From Streptomyces sp. NBC_01669 (GTDB lineage Bacteria; Actinomycetota; Actinomycetes; Streptomycetales; Streptomycetaceae): a stretch of DNA of 64,000 nucleotides. The DNA lies in assembly GCF_026339735.1 (NCBI RefSeq), contig NZ_JAPEQG010000001.1, positions 1,178,001-1,242,000 on the forward strand, written 5' to 3'. The translations under genes and the position numbers were made by a program. Below the pieces are notes generated by a model. The model saw nothing but the letters and a program-made list of their open reading frames with translations, was not told the DNA's origin and did no database searches. Below are positions 41,418 to 50,314 of this stretch, piece by piece. The first letter of the stretch is position 1, and each line of letters opens with the position of its first letter.

Positions 41418-41654
41418 ATGGAGGCCACGCTTTACCCCGACGACCTGATGCACGCCCAACGCGAGTGGCACTGCACATACGAGGCACTCGCCGCACTGCC
41501 GCCAACCGCAGGGGCCACGACGCTGCGGCGCCGCCTGCTCCGGCTGTCATCGCGGATCGCCCAACACCCCCACTGGTCCGCTCGGGGCTGCCCCTCAGCC
41601 GCTCGCGCAGAGCTGCGCCGCGCGGCACGGGCACCGGAGGCCATGGCCGCATAG
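41418..41654 (+). CDS. Small hypothetical protein of streptomycete type
   Basis: This 78-residue protein starts at ATG 41418 (a TTG lies 12 bases upstream). The start MEATLYPDDLMHAQREW and a short basic helix LRRRLLRLSSR match a small protein I recall as common in streptomycetes, of unknown function. No clear ribosome site. Confidence 0.5.
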   Translation: MEATLYPDDLMHAQREWHCTYEALAALPPTAGATTLRRRLLRLSSRIAQHPHWSARGCPSAARAELRRAARAPEAMAA

Positions 41655-41704
41655 GGCGGATCAGCCCACCCTCCCGGAGTCACGGCCACCCGACCCACAG
41701 AGGC

Positions 41705-42121
41705 TCATGTGCGGCGCTGCGGGTCGGGCCCCAGCGTGATGGACATCCAAGACGCCGCCTCGTCACGGAAGCTATGCCCGACCGGGACCAGTTCAGCGCC
41801 TCGCGTGAGACTGAAGAAGGTAACCATGATCACGTCTGAGCCGTCAGCAACGGACGTGAGCTGCGTCCGGCAACGCTGACAGGACCCTCGGTGCAGGGTT
41901 GGCCAGGTTGAGAAATACGTCGGGCCGCCTGCGGGTCCTGTCCACTTCAAAGCGTCCTTGTGGAAGCCCACCCACGCCATCGCCGGCGCTCCGGAAAGCC
42001 GCGTGCAGTGCTCGCACGAGCACAGGTGAGGGTCGTCCGGGATACCGGACGCCTCGTATGTGGTGTCGCCGCACTGACAGCCCCCTGTCCACAGGTCGGG
42101 AACGGGAATCGACTCAGTCAC
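41705..42121 (-). CDS. GFA/CENP-V-fold zinc protein
   Basis: This 138-residue protein has GGCQCG (about 13-17), CSCEHC and GSCQRCRTQL, the cysteine pattern of the glutathione-dependent formaldehyde-activating enzyme family, which binds two zinc ions. GTG 42121 follows GAGGAG. The family is broad; activity on S-hydroxymethyl-glutathione is unlikely in an actinomycete that uses mycothiol. Confidence 0.87.
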   Translation of the reverse strand: MTESIPVPDLWTGGCQCGDTTYEASGIPDDPHLCSCEHCTRLSGAPAMAWVGFHKDALKWTGPAGGPTYFSTWPTLHRGSCQRCRTQLTSVADGSDVIMVTFFSLTRGAELVPVGHSFRDEAASWMSITLGPDPQRRT

Positions 42122-42456
42122 GGAGGCTCCTCTGGCAGGGGGTCGCGAACTTCGCCGCAGTCTGTCGCACACCCACCCGCTCGCGCTGACGTTCGGTGCC
42201 GCGAGACACGAACGAGCGGAAAGATCCACCCCTGGCAGTGCCCCCTACGGGCATCACAGATCGTCCGCCCCTATATGCAGTGGCGGCGCGCGGCGAGCCC
42301 AGCGGGAGGCGGCGACACCCAAGCCCGTCGGACAACGGTCGCATAACGGTCTGCATCGTGGAGGGGGTGCGCACGACGGACGCGTGACAGTTTCCAACAC
42401 GCCTGAGCAGCATGTTCGTTGATAATCGACCCTTCTGATTTGATTCGCGCGGTTAC
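42122..42456. other. Intergenic region, nothing supported
   Basis: About 335 bases between the GFA-like gene and a small membrane protein. The part near 42410-42460 is locally AT-richer (TTGATAATCGACCCTTCTGA) and may hold a promoter. No gene is convincing. Confidence 0.4.
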
Positions 42457-42510
42457 GTGAGTACATTAGCGAAAAGAGCAGGTCAGGATGGTTCGGATAC
42501 CTTCAGGCGT

Positions 42511-42657
42511 ATGACGATTGCTACGCAGTTCATGGTCTTCTCCGGCCCGCTCCTGGCGTTGCTGACGGTGCTGTTCGCCGTGGCGCTGTTCCACCCCGAA
42601 CCAGTGGTCAGGGTGCGGGCCGAACGGCTCCTGGCAATGCTCCTTCGGACCCGGTAA
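42511..42657 (+). CDS. Small membrane protein
   Basis: A 48-residue protein from ATG 42511 with one hydrophobic helix (FSGPLLALLTVLFAVALF) and a basic C-terminus. A GTG at 42457 would extend it by 18 residues. No ribosome site is evident, so the call is tentative. Confidence 0.4.
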   Translation: MTIATQFMVFSGPLLALLTVLFAVALFHPEPVVRVRAERLLAMLLRTR

Positions 42658-42788
42658 CCGCGGGCAGATCCCAAGTCGGGGCACCGCGATCGAATGAGGC
42701 AGTGGCCGACGTCGATCCACCCGCCCGCCCACGCGAAAGTCCCCGGGATCAGATGATTCCGGGGACCTTTGCGGTGGTGTGGAAGCGG

Positions 42789-43778
42789 CTAGCTCTCGTC
42801 GACGGAGTCCGCCGTACGACGCCGGCGGGCGACGATGAGGGCGCCTGCGCCAGCAGCAATCAGAACGCCCGTCCCACCTATCAGCCACGGGGTGGCGTCG
42901 GCACCGGTGTGCGCGAGCGAGCCTGCGGGGGCAGTAGGAGCAGTGCTCGACGCAGTCGTGTCAGCGCTCGGGATGTCCGAGGTGGAAGGCACCGGGACGT
43001 CCTTGTCCTTGCTGGGCTGGCTCGGGGAGGGTTTGTCGCTCGGCTTGCCGCTGGGCCTATGGGTCGGCTTGTGCGTGGGCGGCGCGGAGGTCGCGGTCTT
43101 GGCGTTGGTGACGGTCACGGGCGCCGGGGCGCCGGGGCCCGCGGTGAACGTCTTGGTCGGCTTGTACAGGTCGTAGCCGGCGGGGGCCTTGATCTCCTTG
43201 ACCCAGAACTGGGTCTTTCGGCTCGTCACCGGCAGCTCTCCGGAGGCCGTGCCCTTGGCTCCCGTGGTCAGGGTGAGCAGTGTCGAGTCGCCGGTGCCGA
43301 TGTTCACGGTCGCGCCGGGCAGGAGCTTGCCGGTCTTGTCGTCCTTGGCCTGTAGGAGGACCTTGGCCACCTTGAAGGGGTCGGTGATCGTCAGCCGCGT
43401 GGTGGCGCCTGGGGTGACGATGACGTCCTGGTCTGCAACGACCTCGTGAAGCGGGCTACCGGACGCCGTCTCCTTGAGCCGGAAAATGCCAGGCGCGAGG
43501 TCGGGGAAAGTCAGCTTCCCTTGTGCGTCGGTCTTCCCCTGACCGGCTTCCTGACCAGTGGAGTCGAGCAGCAGAAACGCGGCGCCCGGCAGCGCGTCCC
43601 CGGCCGTGTCCTTGGTGGTGATCTCGACGCTGCCCACGTCCGGGGCCGGTGTCTCGGCGGAGGCGGCGGAGGCCGAGGGGGTCGGTTCGGAGGGTTGGGC
43701 GCTCGCGGCCGGCGCCCAGCTGAGGGTGCCGGCCACCGCTGCGGCGACGGCAGCGGGTCGGACGAAACGTGCGTGCAC
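42789..43778 (-). CDS. SpaA-like surface protein with sortase signal LAHTG
   Basis: This 329-residue secreted protein has a signal peptide (residues 1-28, ending APAASA) and two prealbumin-like SpaA/Cna-B repeats (GSVEITTKDTAGDALPGAAF and a second unit around LLQAKDDKTGKLLPGA). A Pro/Lys/Ser-rich stalk follows, then a C-terminal sorting signal LAHTG with a hydrophobic helix and an RRRR stop. The LAxTG form fits class E sortases of streptomycetes. It probably coats the cell wall and may affect cell contact during mating. The start is GTG 43778. Confidence 0.9.
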   Translation of the reverse strand: MHARFVRPAAVAAAVAGTLSWAPAASAQPSEPTPSASAASAETPAPDVGSVEITTKDTAGDALPGAAFLLLDSTGQEAGQGKTDAQGKLTFPDLAPGIFRLKETASGSPLHEVVADQDVIVTPGATTRLTITDPFKVAKVLLQAKDDKTGKLLPGATVNIGTGDSTLLTLTTGAKGTASGELPVTSRKTQFWVKEIKAPAGYDLYKPTKTFTAGPGAPAPVTVTNAKTATSAPPTHKPTHRPSGKPSDKPSPSQPSKDKDVPVPSTSDIPSADTTASSTAPTAPAGSLAHTGADATPWLIGGTGVLIAAGAGALIVARRRRTADSVDES

Positions 43779-43810
43779 GAGGAAGAGGACTCCTTGATCA
43801 TGAGGGAAAG

Positions 43811-44299
43811 TCAGCGGATGTGGGCACCGTTGCGGGTGATCGGCGGGGCAGCCGCCTTGAGCGCGGTACGACCCGCCACGCGGCTGGAAGCGGACGCGGC
43901 CCACGCGCCGGGGAACCAGACGGCGGTGTACTGCTCGATGGCGTCACGCAGCCGGGTCGTGACGGCCCCGTCCCACGGCGGTCGGCCGGGACGGTGGTAG
44001 GTGTCGAAAGTGCCGTACTGCTTGGTGTTCGGACGGGTGTTGGTGGCTTCGTCACGACGGTGGAAAGTCCCGTGATCCAGAAAGCTGAGAGCCACCGCGT
44101 CGACTTCGCCGCGGTCTGGGTGGACGACCGCCAGGCGCAGCCCGCCGTAGGTATCCGCGTGGATGGTGCGGCTGAAGTCGATTCTCAGCCGCATTGGTGC
44201 GCCCGGGACGGGGGCGGCGAAGTAGGTGTTGCCCACGACGGTGTGGTCGTGGAAGGGGAGGCGCAGCTCGGCGAAGAACTCGGCGGCCTGCAGGGACAA
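43811..44299 (-). CDS. Hypothetical plasmid-type protein
   Basis: This 162-residue protein starts at TTG 44299 behind GGAG. It is beta-rich with a RLRIDFSRTIHADTYGG segment and a C-terminal helix with VWFPGAWA. It is the last gene of the leftward operon that contains the ATP-grasp and DUF317 genes. No catalytic motif is recognised. Confidence 0.6.
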   Translation of the reverse strand: MSLQAAEFFAELRLPFHDHTVVGNTYFAAPVPGAPMRLRIDFSRTIHADTYGGLRLAVVHPDRGEVDAVALSFLDHGTFHRRDEATNTRPNTKQYGTFDTYHRPGRPPWDGAVTTRLRDAIEQYTAVWFPGAWAASASSRVAGRTALKAAAPPITRNGAHIR

Positions 44300-44329
44300 G
44301 TGGGGTCTCCGGTCGGATGCGGGCTGGTC

Positions 44330-45202
44330 TTACCGGCGGGGGCCGGGCAGGGCCGGTCGGCTGGTGGTGCTCCAGCGCGGGACGCTGGACGCGGGGAGCG
44401 CGGCCGGACGTCGGGATGCGACGGCCCGCTGCACGTCAAGCGGTGTGGGAGCCGGCGGTTCGGGCGGGAGGATCGGGGTGAGCTGGGCCATGCCCTTGAT
44501 GTAGCTGGCGGTGTCCTTCCGCCAGCGGAGCAGCGGGGCATGATCGGCGACGCACTCGGTGACGGCGGTGAGCAGGGCGACGGGGGTGTCGGTGCTGGCC
44601 GTGGCGTACCACACGGCCCGGTCGTTGGACTTGCCCGCCCACAACTGCCAACGGGCGTCCCTCGTGGTCAGCTCGGCCTCTGGGTCGAGGTCACCAGTGG
44701 TGAATTCCATGCCGGCGAGCCCGTCCGGGGCTTGGACGGCGAAGACACCCCAGCGCCGGCGCTCGATCTCCCAGCCCTGCTTCAGGAGGGGGACGAGAGC
44801 GCGGAAGGGCTCGTGCTCGTCGGTCCTTGGATCCGGTCGGGCGAGGTAGGCGTCCGGCCCTTGCTCGTATGCCGTGGCCAGGACCGTGGTGAATGCCTGG
44901 ACGAACTCGGTGGGGACGCGGTCGTTGAAGCAGACACCCCAGGCCGGCGGGCCGAACGAGTCCTTGTAGGCGTTGATGCGCCAGAGCCCGTCGTCGTCGC
45001 CTTCGGGCAGGTAGCCCACACGTACGCGCCGGTCGGGCGCGCTGACATAGCAGTTACCGAGGTCGTCGTTCTGAAGATCCCAGCCGAGGTCGAGCAGCGG
45101 GGCGAGGGCCGGGTCACCGGTGTAGGTGCTGCTGGCTAGGTGGCGCGGGGAGACGTAGACGTCGCCGTCGGTGTCGAGGCGCGGATCAGGCAGGTGGCTC
45201 AT
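44330..45202 (-). CDS. DUF317-family protein (second)
   Basis: This 290-residue protein has the YVSPRHLASS motif near residue 20 and two DUF317-like halves (DNRRVRVGYLP-type and WQLWAGKSNDRAVWYATAS), with a Pro-rich C-terminus. It starts at ATG 45202, overlapping the ATP-grasp stop (ATGA). The family is characteristic of actinomycete conjugative elements; the role is unknown. Confidence 0.82.
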   Translation of the reverse strand: MSHLPDPRLDTDGDVYVSPRHLASSTYTGDPALAPLLDLGWDLQNDDLGNCYVSAPDRRVRVGYLPEGDDDGLWRINAYKDSFGPPAWGVCFNDRVPTEFVQAFTTVLATAYEQGPDAYLARPDPRTDEHEPFRALVPLLKQGWEIERRRWGVFAVQAPDGLAGMEFTTGDLDPEAELTTRDARWQLWAGKSNDRAVWYATASTDTPVALLTAVTECVADHAPLLRWRKDTASYIKGMAQLTPILPPEPPAPTPLDVQRAVASRRPAALPASSVPRWSTTSRPALPGPRR

Positions 45203-46428
45203 CGGTCCGCCCGCGTGGTGAGAGTGATCTCGTCGGCCGCGGTGTCGAGGCGCTCGGTGACCTCGGCGGTGGTGCGGCCGGTGACGATGTAGAACCCGGC
45301 CCGGGCGGTGAACAGGTCGCCCTCGGGCGGCAGAAGAAGCGGGTCTCCGATCTCGCGGATCCACTGCACCTGCCGCAGCCATGGGGTGTGCGCGGCGAAC
45401 GGGGTGTTGATCTGCCGCTGGGCGAGGATGCCGGAGGTGTCCGGGTAGATCATGCGGATGCCCGCGGCCCCTCGTCGGGTCGGGATGAGGTCCGGTGCCC
45501 GGCCGCAAGCGAGGTCGGCGGCGGCCTTCGGCAGGTCGATGCCGGTGGCGAGGCGGACGAGGTGGCCGATCATGTCGCCGCCAATCCGTGCGTTGACCTC
45601 GATCAACCTGGGCCGCCCGTCCACGAGGCGCAGCTCGACGTGCTGCACGCCATCGGTGATCCCCAGGGCCCTGACTGCGGCAGCGGCAGCCGGAGCGACC
45701 TGGTCGAGGAGCGGATCGGTGGCATCGACGGTGTGCCCGGTCTCGTCGAAGTACGGGGCGGGGCCCAGGTGCTTGCGGGTCACGGCGACTGCCGTGGTCT
45801 TGCCGTGGTGGGTGACGCACTCGACGGAGAACTCCGGCCCGTCGAGGTATTCCTCGACCAGGACGCCGGTGTCCTCGCGGCTGCGGTTCGCGCCCTGTGA
45901 GGCGAAGGCGAACGCGGCGGGGAGTTCTTCGGGGTGGTCGACGCGGATCACGCCGATGCTGCCGGCGAAGGCGGCGGGCTTGATGACGGCTGGGAACCCC
46001 ACCGTCATCGTCGCAAGGCCGGCCTTCAGCAGGGTCCGTGCCTTCATCGAGGCGGCCGACGGTACCCCGTGGCGGGCGAACAGGGTGCGGGCGGTGGCCT
46101 TGTTGCGGCAGGCTCGCATCACCTCGACGGAATTCGAGGACAGCCCTAGCGCTCGGGCGAGGCGGGAGGTGGGGACGAGGTTCCACTCGTCCCAGGTGAC
46201 CACGCCGGCGAGGTCGTGGCGCTCGGCCAGGGCCCGGCCGCCGGCGAGAAGGGCTGCGGGGTCGGTCAGGTCGACGGTTGCGTGGTCGACGATGAACGGC
46301 TTTTCCCACGACGGCTCGGCGCCGGTGAGCAGGACGACGTCGTACGCGGCAGCCACCTGCTCCAGGCAGTAGCCGCGGTAGGTCTCATCGCCCGGAGAGA
46401 CAACGAGTACGAGGGGGCGAGCGGACAA
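45199..46428 (-). CDS. ATP-grasp carboxylate-amine ligase-like enzyme
   Basis: This 409-residue protein has a complete ATP-grasp domain: the lysine strand FPAVIKPAAFAGSIGV, the hinge VEEYLDGPEFSVE and the metal-binding IEVNARIGGD. The fold and length match dipeptide or carboxylate-amine ligases (BacD/CarnS-like). It would join an amine to an acyl-phosphate formed with ATP. TTG 46428 follows GGAG. It sits in an operon with an MFS transporter and two regulators, so it may make or modify an exported small peptide. Confidence 0.87.
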   Translation of the reverse strand: MSARPLVLVVSPGDETYRGYCLEQVAAAYDVVLLTGAEPSWEKPFIVDHATVDLTDPAALLAGGRALAERHDLAGVVTWDEWNLVPTSRLARALGLSSNSVEVMRACRNKATARTLFARHGVPSAASMKARTLLKAGLATMTVGFPAVIKPAAFAGSIGVIRVDHPEELPAAFAFASQGANRSREDTGVLVEEYLDGPEFSVECVTHHGKTTAVAVTRKHLGPAPYFDETGHTVDATDPLLDQVAPAAAAAVRALGITDGVQHVELRLVDGRPRLIEVNARIGGDMIGHLVRLATGIDLPKAAADLACGRAPDLIPTRRGAAGIRMIYPDTSGILAQRQINTPFAAHTPWLRQVQWIREIGDPLLLPPEGDLFTARAGFYIVTGRTTAEVTERLDTAADEITLTTRADR

Positions 46429-46482
46429 GAAGAGGTTCTCCGTATCAGTGGACGGCAGGACGAGAGGAGAGAGACAGGCTGG

Positions 46483-46785
46483 TCAGGCGGCACGGCGGCG
46501 GCGCAGCTCGAACGCACTGGCCCAGTGCGGGTGTTCGTCGATCAGGAGGCGGGCGTAGAGGGCGGTGTAGTTGTTGTTCAGTCCGACTACGCCGTGCGGA
46601 AGCTGACGGCGCAGGTCCTCGAAGAGGTCCTTCAGGCTGATCCGGGTGGCGCCTGCGGCCAGGCGGCGGGCGGCCAGGCGTTCCAGGGCGCGATAGACGT
46701 GCGGGTTGTTGGCGTCGAAGGCGTGGAACTGCTCGGTGATGCTGCGACCGCTCGCGCGGTGTGATCCGAGGATGGCGGTGGGCAT
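46483..46785 (-). CDS. Small helical hypothetical protein
   Basis: This 100-residue protein starts at ATG 46785 behind GGAG. It is helical, with DANNPHVYRALERLAARRL and a NNNYTALYARLLIDEHP segment. It resembles small actinomycete proteins with no assigned role and has no motif. It lies between the MFS and ATP-grasp genes in the same direction. Confidence 0.6.
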   Translation of the reverse strand: MPTAILGSHRASGRSITEQFHAFDANNPHVYRALERLAARRLAAGATRISLKDLFEDLRRQLPHGVVGLNNNYTALYARLLIDEHPHWASAFELRRRRAA

Positions 46786-46818
46786 GGGGTTCTCCACAGG
46801 CTGGGGAGTGCGACAGGT

Positions 46819-48054
46819 TCAGGAGCGCAGGGCGGGATAGGTGCGCAGCCGGGCGAAGGCGCAGAACAGCCCGAGGGCCTGCAGGGTGGCGCAGGCGGTG
46901 ATGACGTGTCCCAGTGCGTCGGGCGGGGTGAGCGCGGTGAGTACGCCGGCGATGGGGAAGGGCAGCAGGAGGATGAGGATGGTCGCCGACAGGGTGCTGC
47001 CGAACTTCTCCGGGGGAATCAGGCGGGAGCGCAAGGTGCGCAGGACGACTGTCATGCCGCCCTCTGCCGCCATGAGGACCGCGACCAGGACCAGGTAGGA
47101 CCGGTAGTCCGGGGCCTGGGCAGCGGCGAGACAGGCGAGCGAGGCGAGGGCCGCGCAGAGGGCGCCGACCGGCCACAGTCCCAGGCGGTCGAGCGCGAAC
47201 CGGCAGATGGTGACGCTGAGGAGCGTCGCTCCGGCCGCTGCGGACCAGACCAGGCCGACGGCCGTGGTGGACTGCCCGAAGTGCTGGACGACGATCACCG
47301 GGCTGGCTGCCTGGAGGAGTCCGGTGGCCAGGTTGGACAGCGTCAGCCCGGTCACGAGCCAGCCGAGCGCGGGCAGCGAGCGGATCGTGCGCCACCCGGT
47401 GAGGAGGCCGGCACCCGGCTGATCCTTCGGCGCGCGGGCCGGGGCGACCGGTGAGGGGGGCGTACGCAGGGCGAGCATCGCGGCGAGTAGCGAGAGCCCG
47501 GTGATCGTGGCGAGCATCGGCGGTGGCCCGGCCAGCAGGAGCAGTCCGGCGAGCGCGGGGCCGGCCAGCGTGGCGGTCTGGTCGATGCCGAGCAGGACGG
47601 CCTGGACGCGGTGAGCCCGCGCCCCTGCTCGGCGGCCGGCGGCGGCGCCCGCGGTCTCGGCCGCGATGTAACTGAACTCGGTGAGCACACCGGTCGTCGC
47701 TGCGAGCACCATCACGGTCACGCTCGCCACGTGGCCGGACGGGTGCAGGCGGAGCAGGATCGCGCCGGCGGCGAGCGCCAACGCGCGTCCCAGGGAGGCC
47801 AGGTGGAACACCACGGCCGCCCCGCGTCGGTCGACGACCGATCCGGCCCACCCGAACGCCGCCAGCCGCGGGACCCATTCCAGGGCGAATGCAACGCCCG
47901 TCAGCGCGGCAGAGTTCGTAGTCGCCAGGACCAGCAGCGGAATGCCGTAGGTGGACATCGCGAACGCCAACGCGTCGGCCGTGCGCGGCAGGTAGATGGT
48001 GCGCATCAGCCCGCCGGTGTGGCGTGCGTGCCGGGGTGTAACCGCTAGGCTCAC
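46819..48054 (-). CDS. MFS transporter
   Basis: This 411-residue protein has about twelve transmembrane helices in two halves and a central basic loop (residues 195-220). It belongs to the exporter-type major facilitators, with a D-x-x-R-like loop GSVVDRRGAA after helix 2. GTG 48054 overlaps the preceding stop (GTGA). Probably an exporter for the product of the neighbouring ATP-grasp ligase or a self-resistance pump; substrate unknown. Confidence 0.88.
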   Translation of the reverse strand: MSLAVTPRHARHTGGLMRTIYLPRTADALAFAMSTYGIPLLVLATTNSAALTGVAFALEWVPRLAAFGWAGSVVDRRGAAVVFHLASLGRALALAAGAILLRLHPSGHVASVTVMVLAATTGVLTEFSYIAAETAGAAAGRRAGARAHRVQAVLLGIDQTATLAGPALAGLLLLAGPPPMLATITGLSLLAAMLALRTPPSPVAPARAPKDQPGAGLLTGWRTIRSLPALGWLVTGLTLSNLATGLLQAASPVIVVQHFGQSTTAVGLVWSAAAGATLLSVTICRFALDRLGLWPVGALCAALASLACLAAAQAPDYRSYLVLVAVLMAAEGGMTVVLRTLRSRLIPPEKFGSTLSATILILLLPFPIAGVLTALTPPDALGHVITACATLQALGLFCAFARLRTYPALRS

Positions 48055-48566
48055 GCGACCGGCTCGGGATCAAGAACCCGGGTGATGACCTGCGGGTTAC
48101 CGGCAAGCCATGCGATCAGGAGAGCACGAGGGCGGGACAGGTCCGCTTCTGTGCCGGGCAGGGGGTCGGCCGACGGCCACGGGCGGCCATCGGCGTCCTG
48201 GGCAGCGAGTGAGGGGGCCAGCAGGTCGAGAACGTGTCGGATGCGGCTGCTGAACTCGCAGACCGGCGTCGGATAGGCGTGGTGTCGGGCCCAGCGCGCC
48301 AGTGCGTCGTACAGATCAGCCAACTCTGCTCCGACATCTGTAAGTTCGAGCCCCATGCCTGGCGTTGTTCGGACGAGACCGTGGGCACGAGCGGCTTCGG
48401 TGGCGTAGCGCTGTTGATGCGAGGAGAGGTCAGGGAGGGTATTGGCCAGCCGTCGCGGCGGGATGGCCCCGTTGTCGTCGATCTCGGTGATCAGGCGGAT
48501 CATGGAGCGGGCAGCCAGCAGGTCGACAGCGTTGCGCACCTCGGCAGGCGTGAAGAGGTCAGTCAT
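48051..48566 (-). CDS. Winged-helix-like regulator (HxlR-related)
   Basis: This 171-residue protein starts at ATG 48566, overlapping the upstream stop. Residues 25-95 look like a winged helix (RRLANTLPDLSSHQQRYATEAARAHGLVRTTP, then a wing) and the rest is helical. It is similar in plan to the HxlR protein encoded next to it and may form a heteromeric or paired regulator of the exporter. Confidence 0.65.
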   Translation of the reverse strand: MTDLFTPAEVRNAVDLLAARSMIRLITEIDDNGAIPPRRLANTLPDLSSHQQRYATEAARAHGLVRTTPGMGLELTDVGAELADLYDALARWARHHAYPTPVCEFSSRIRHVLDLLAPSLAAQDADGRPWPSADPLPGTEADLSRPRALLIAWLAGNPQVITRVLDPEPVA

Positions 48567-49405
48567 CGGCGCGGCCCTCCCGCCGGGATGGCCGTCTTCG
48601 GGCGCAGAGTCGTGGCATGGGAGAAGAGATCCCGGTTGTGCCATGCCGGAGCGGGCTCACCCGTTCGGCCTGGCGGGAGCGCTGCGGGGGTCGGCCGGGA
48701 CTGGCTGCTGACCCAGGGCTTCGGTGCGGGCTTCGCCTGCGGGTGTCCCCAGACCGGGTGGTGGGCCGCCTGGTTGAGGGGCTGTCCAGCGGACCACGCG
48801 GACAGGGTGCCGAGCACCCGGCCCAGGCCGTCGCCCGCCGCGGACAGCCGGTAGGGGCGGCCCATGCCCACGGTGTCGACCAGGCCGTCGGCCACCAGTT
48901 GCCGCAGCGGCGGGTACACGTTGGTCCAGTCGCTGCTCGGCATCACGATCCGTGCCAGGGCCCTCCCGCTGACCTCGTCGCGGGACTTGAGCGCCCACAG
49001 GAGTGCGGCGGCGTGCCGTCGGGTGAGCAGCGTGAGGCTGTCCTCGATCTGCTCGATCGCGGGCACCGGCCGTTCTGCCGTCTCCAGATACTGCTCGGCC
49101 CAAGTGATGATCATCGGCAAGACCGGCAGTAGGGCAGATCCACGCTCGGTGTGGCCGTAGGTGACGTGTCGTGCGGAGTGTTCGGTGCGCTCGACGAGAC
49201 CGGCGTCACAGAGCGACTTGAGCTTGGGGTGGAGCTGGCCTCCCTGCAGCCAGGACACCTTGGCCGCCAGCTCGCTGTAGCGCAGCGGCGGACCGGAGAG
49301 CGCCAGCATGATCCTCACGTTCCAGCGTGGGGTGATCATGGCGAGGGCTTCGGTGACCCGGGCGATGTCGGCGTCGGTGTCGGGAGGCAGAGCGGTGATG
49401 GCCAA
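48563..49405 (-). CDS. HxlR-family regulator with two winged-helix domains
   Basis: This 280-residue protein has an HxlR domain at about 15-110 (MITPRWNVRIMLALSGPPLRYSEL, HPKLKSLCDAGLVERT) and a second winged helix at about 125-205. A Pro-rich tail follows. TTG 49405 follows AGGAG. HxlR proteins sense redox or aldehydes or small ligands and control efflux or detoxification genes. It heads the leftward operon with the MFS and ATP-grasp genes. Confidence 0.82.
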   Translation of the reverse strand: MAITALPPDTDADIARVTEALAMITPRWNVRIMLALSGPPLRYSELAAKVSWLQGGQLHPKLKSLCDAGLVERTEHSARHVTYGHTERGSALLPVLPMIITWAEQYLETAERPVPAIEQIEDSLTLLTRRHAAALLWALKSRDEVSGRALARIVMPSSDWTNVYPPLRQLVADGLVDTVGMGRPYRLSAAGDGLGRVLGTLSAWSAGQPLNQAAHHPVWGHPQAKPAPKPWVSSQSRPTPAALPPGRTGEPAPAWHNRDLFSHATTLRPKTAIPAGGPRR

Positions 49406-49445
49406 GGGAGGAACTCCTGGGTGAGTACGGGAAATCGCCTGCAGG

Positions 49446-49901
49446 TCAGCGGCTGGGCGCCGTGTTTCGCGCCGAAAGGGGCGGAGCCGGTGGCGGCGGC
49501 GAGAGAGCCGGCGGGGGCGGCGTGGGGGCCGGGACGCGGGCGAGGCTCTGCAGGACGGCGGTGGCTGACTTGGTCTGCACGTCGCGTACGGCGACTGCTT
49601 CGGCGAGCCGGCGGGAGCCGTCGAGGAGGTGGGAAACCTCGTGCGGGCTGATCTGCCGCTCGGGGTTGAGAAGCCGGGCGAGGTGGTCGCGGTGGAAGTC
49701 GATGCTGCACTCGGCGAGGGCTAGGTCGTTGTGCATGCCGAGCAGGGCGGAGAGCATGCCGGGCGGCTGGTCCTGGGCGTGGGCTTCGAGGTCGGCGAGC
49801 GGTGCGCCGTACAGGTCCTCGATCCGTCCGGCTATCTCCGTGGACGCGAGGTGGGGCAAGGGGCGGCTCTCACGGTCGGCGGGCCCGGGCCGCCCCGGCA
49901 C
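49446..49901 (-). CDS. Helical hypothetical protein A of a four-member paralogue set
   Basis: This 151-residue protein starts at GTG 49901, which lies inside the preceding gene (70-base overlap). Residues 20-115 show RIEDLYGAPLADL, then helices with LALAECSIDFHRDHLARLL and RRLAEAVAVRD. The tail is Pro-rich. The helical plan recurs in the products of 49832, 50311 and 52151, which look like diverged copies. Function unknown. Confidence 0.6.
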   Translation of the reverse strand: MPGRPGPADRESRPLPHLASTEIAGRIEDLYGAPLADLEAHAQDQPPGMLSALLGMHNDLALAECSIDFHRDHLARLLNPERQISPHEVSHLLDGSRRLAEAVAVRDVQTKSATAVLQSLARVPAPTPPPPALSPPPPAPPLSARNTAPSR

Positions 49902-50314
49902 GCTGGGGTGCCGGGGCGGCAGACGGAGGCAGGGTTGCGGTAGCCCTGGGCTGCGTCAGGCGCACGGGCCGGGCCTGCTGTTCGGGCGCAGGCATGGGTG
50001 CGCAGCAGCTCGCCGAGGGCAGCGTAATAGCCGTTGCGGGCATCGAGCGCCGCGTGCAGCCACTGCGAGTCGAAGCGGAGCTTGTCCGCCGACAGGTCGC
50101 CCATGTCGCGGTCCGGATCCATGTCGGCATGCACGCGGTCACGGACGCGGGCGACCTGCTCCTCGGTGAGCGCGAGGAAGGAGCGCAGCTCCAGAGCGCG
50201 GGTGAGCGCGGCAGAGGCATCGGGACCCATGGCCGACTCGTAGAGCTCTGGTAGCGGGCGTCCGAAGACCTTCTGCAGGTCGGCGTCCATGGTGCTGGCC
50301 TTGTCCCGGCTCAT
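49832..50314 (-). CDS. Helical hypothetical protein B of the paralogue set
   Basis: This 160-residue protein starts at ATG 50314, overlapping the upstream stop. After a short N-terminus it has LQKVFGRPLPELYES, followed by two long helices (RSFLALTEEQVARVRDRV; LRFDSQWLHAALDARNGYY), the same plan as protein A. The last 50 residues are low complexity and overlap gene A. Confidence 0.55.
   Translation of the reverse strand: MSRDKASTMDADLQKVFGRPLPELYESAMGPDASAALTRALELRSFLALTEEQVARVRDRVHADMDPDRDMGDLSADKLRFDSQWLHAALDARNGYYAALGELLRTHACARTAGPARAPDAAQGYRNPASVCRPGTPACRGGPGPPTVRAAPCPTSRPRR

Noticed and set aside
45452..46372. A 306-codon + frame over the ATP-grasp gene
   Set aside because: Antisense to a gene with complete ATP-grasp motifs; Arg/Ser-rich shadow.
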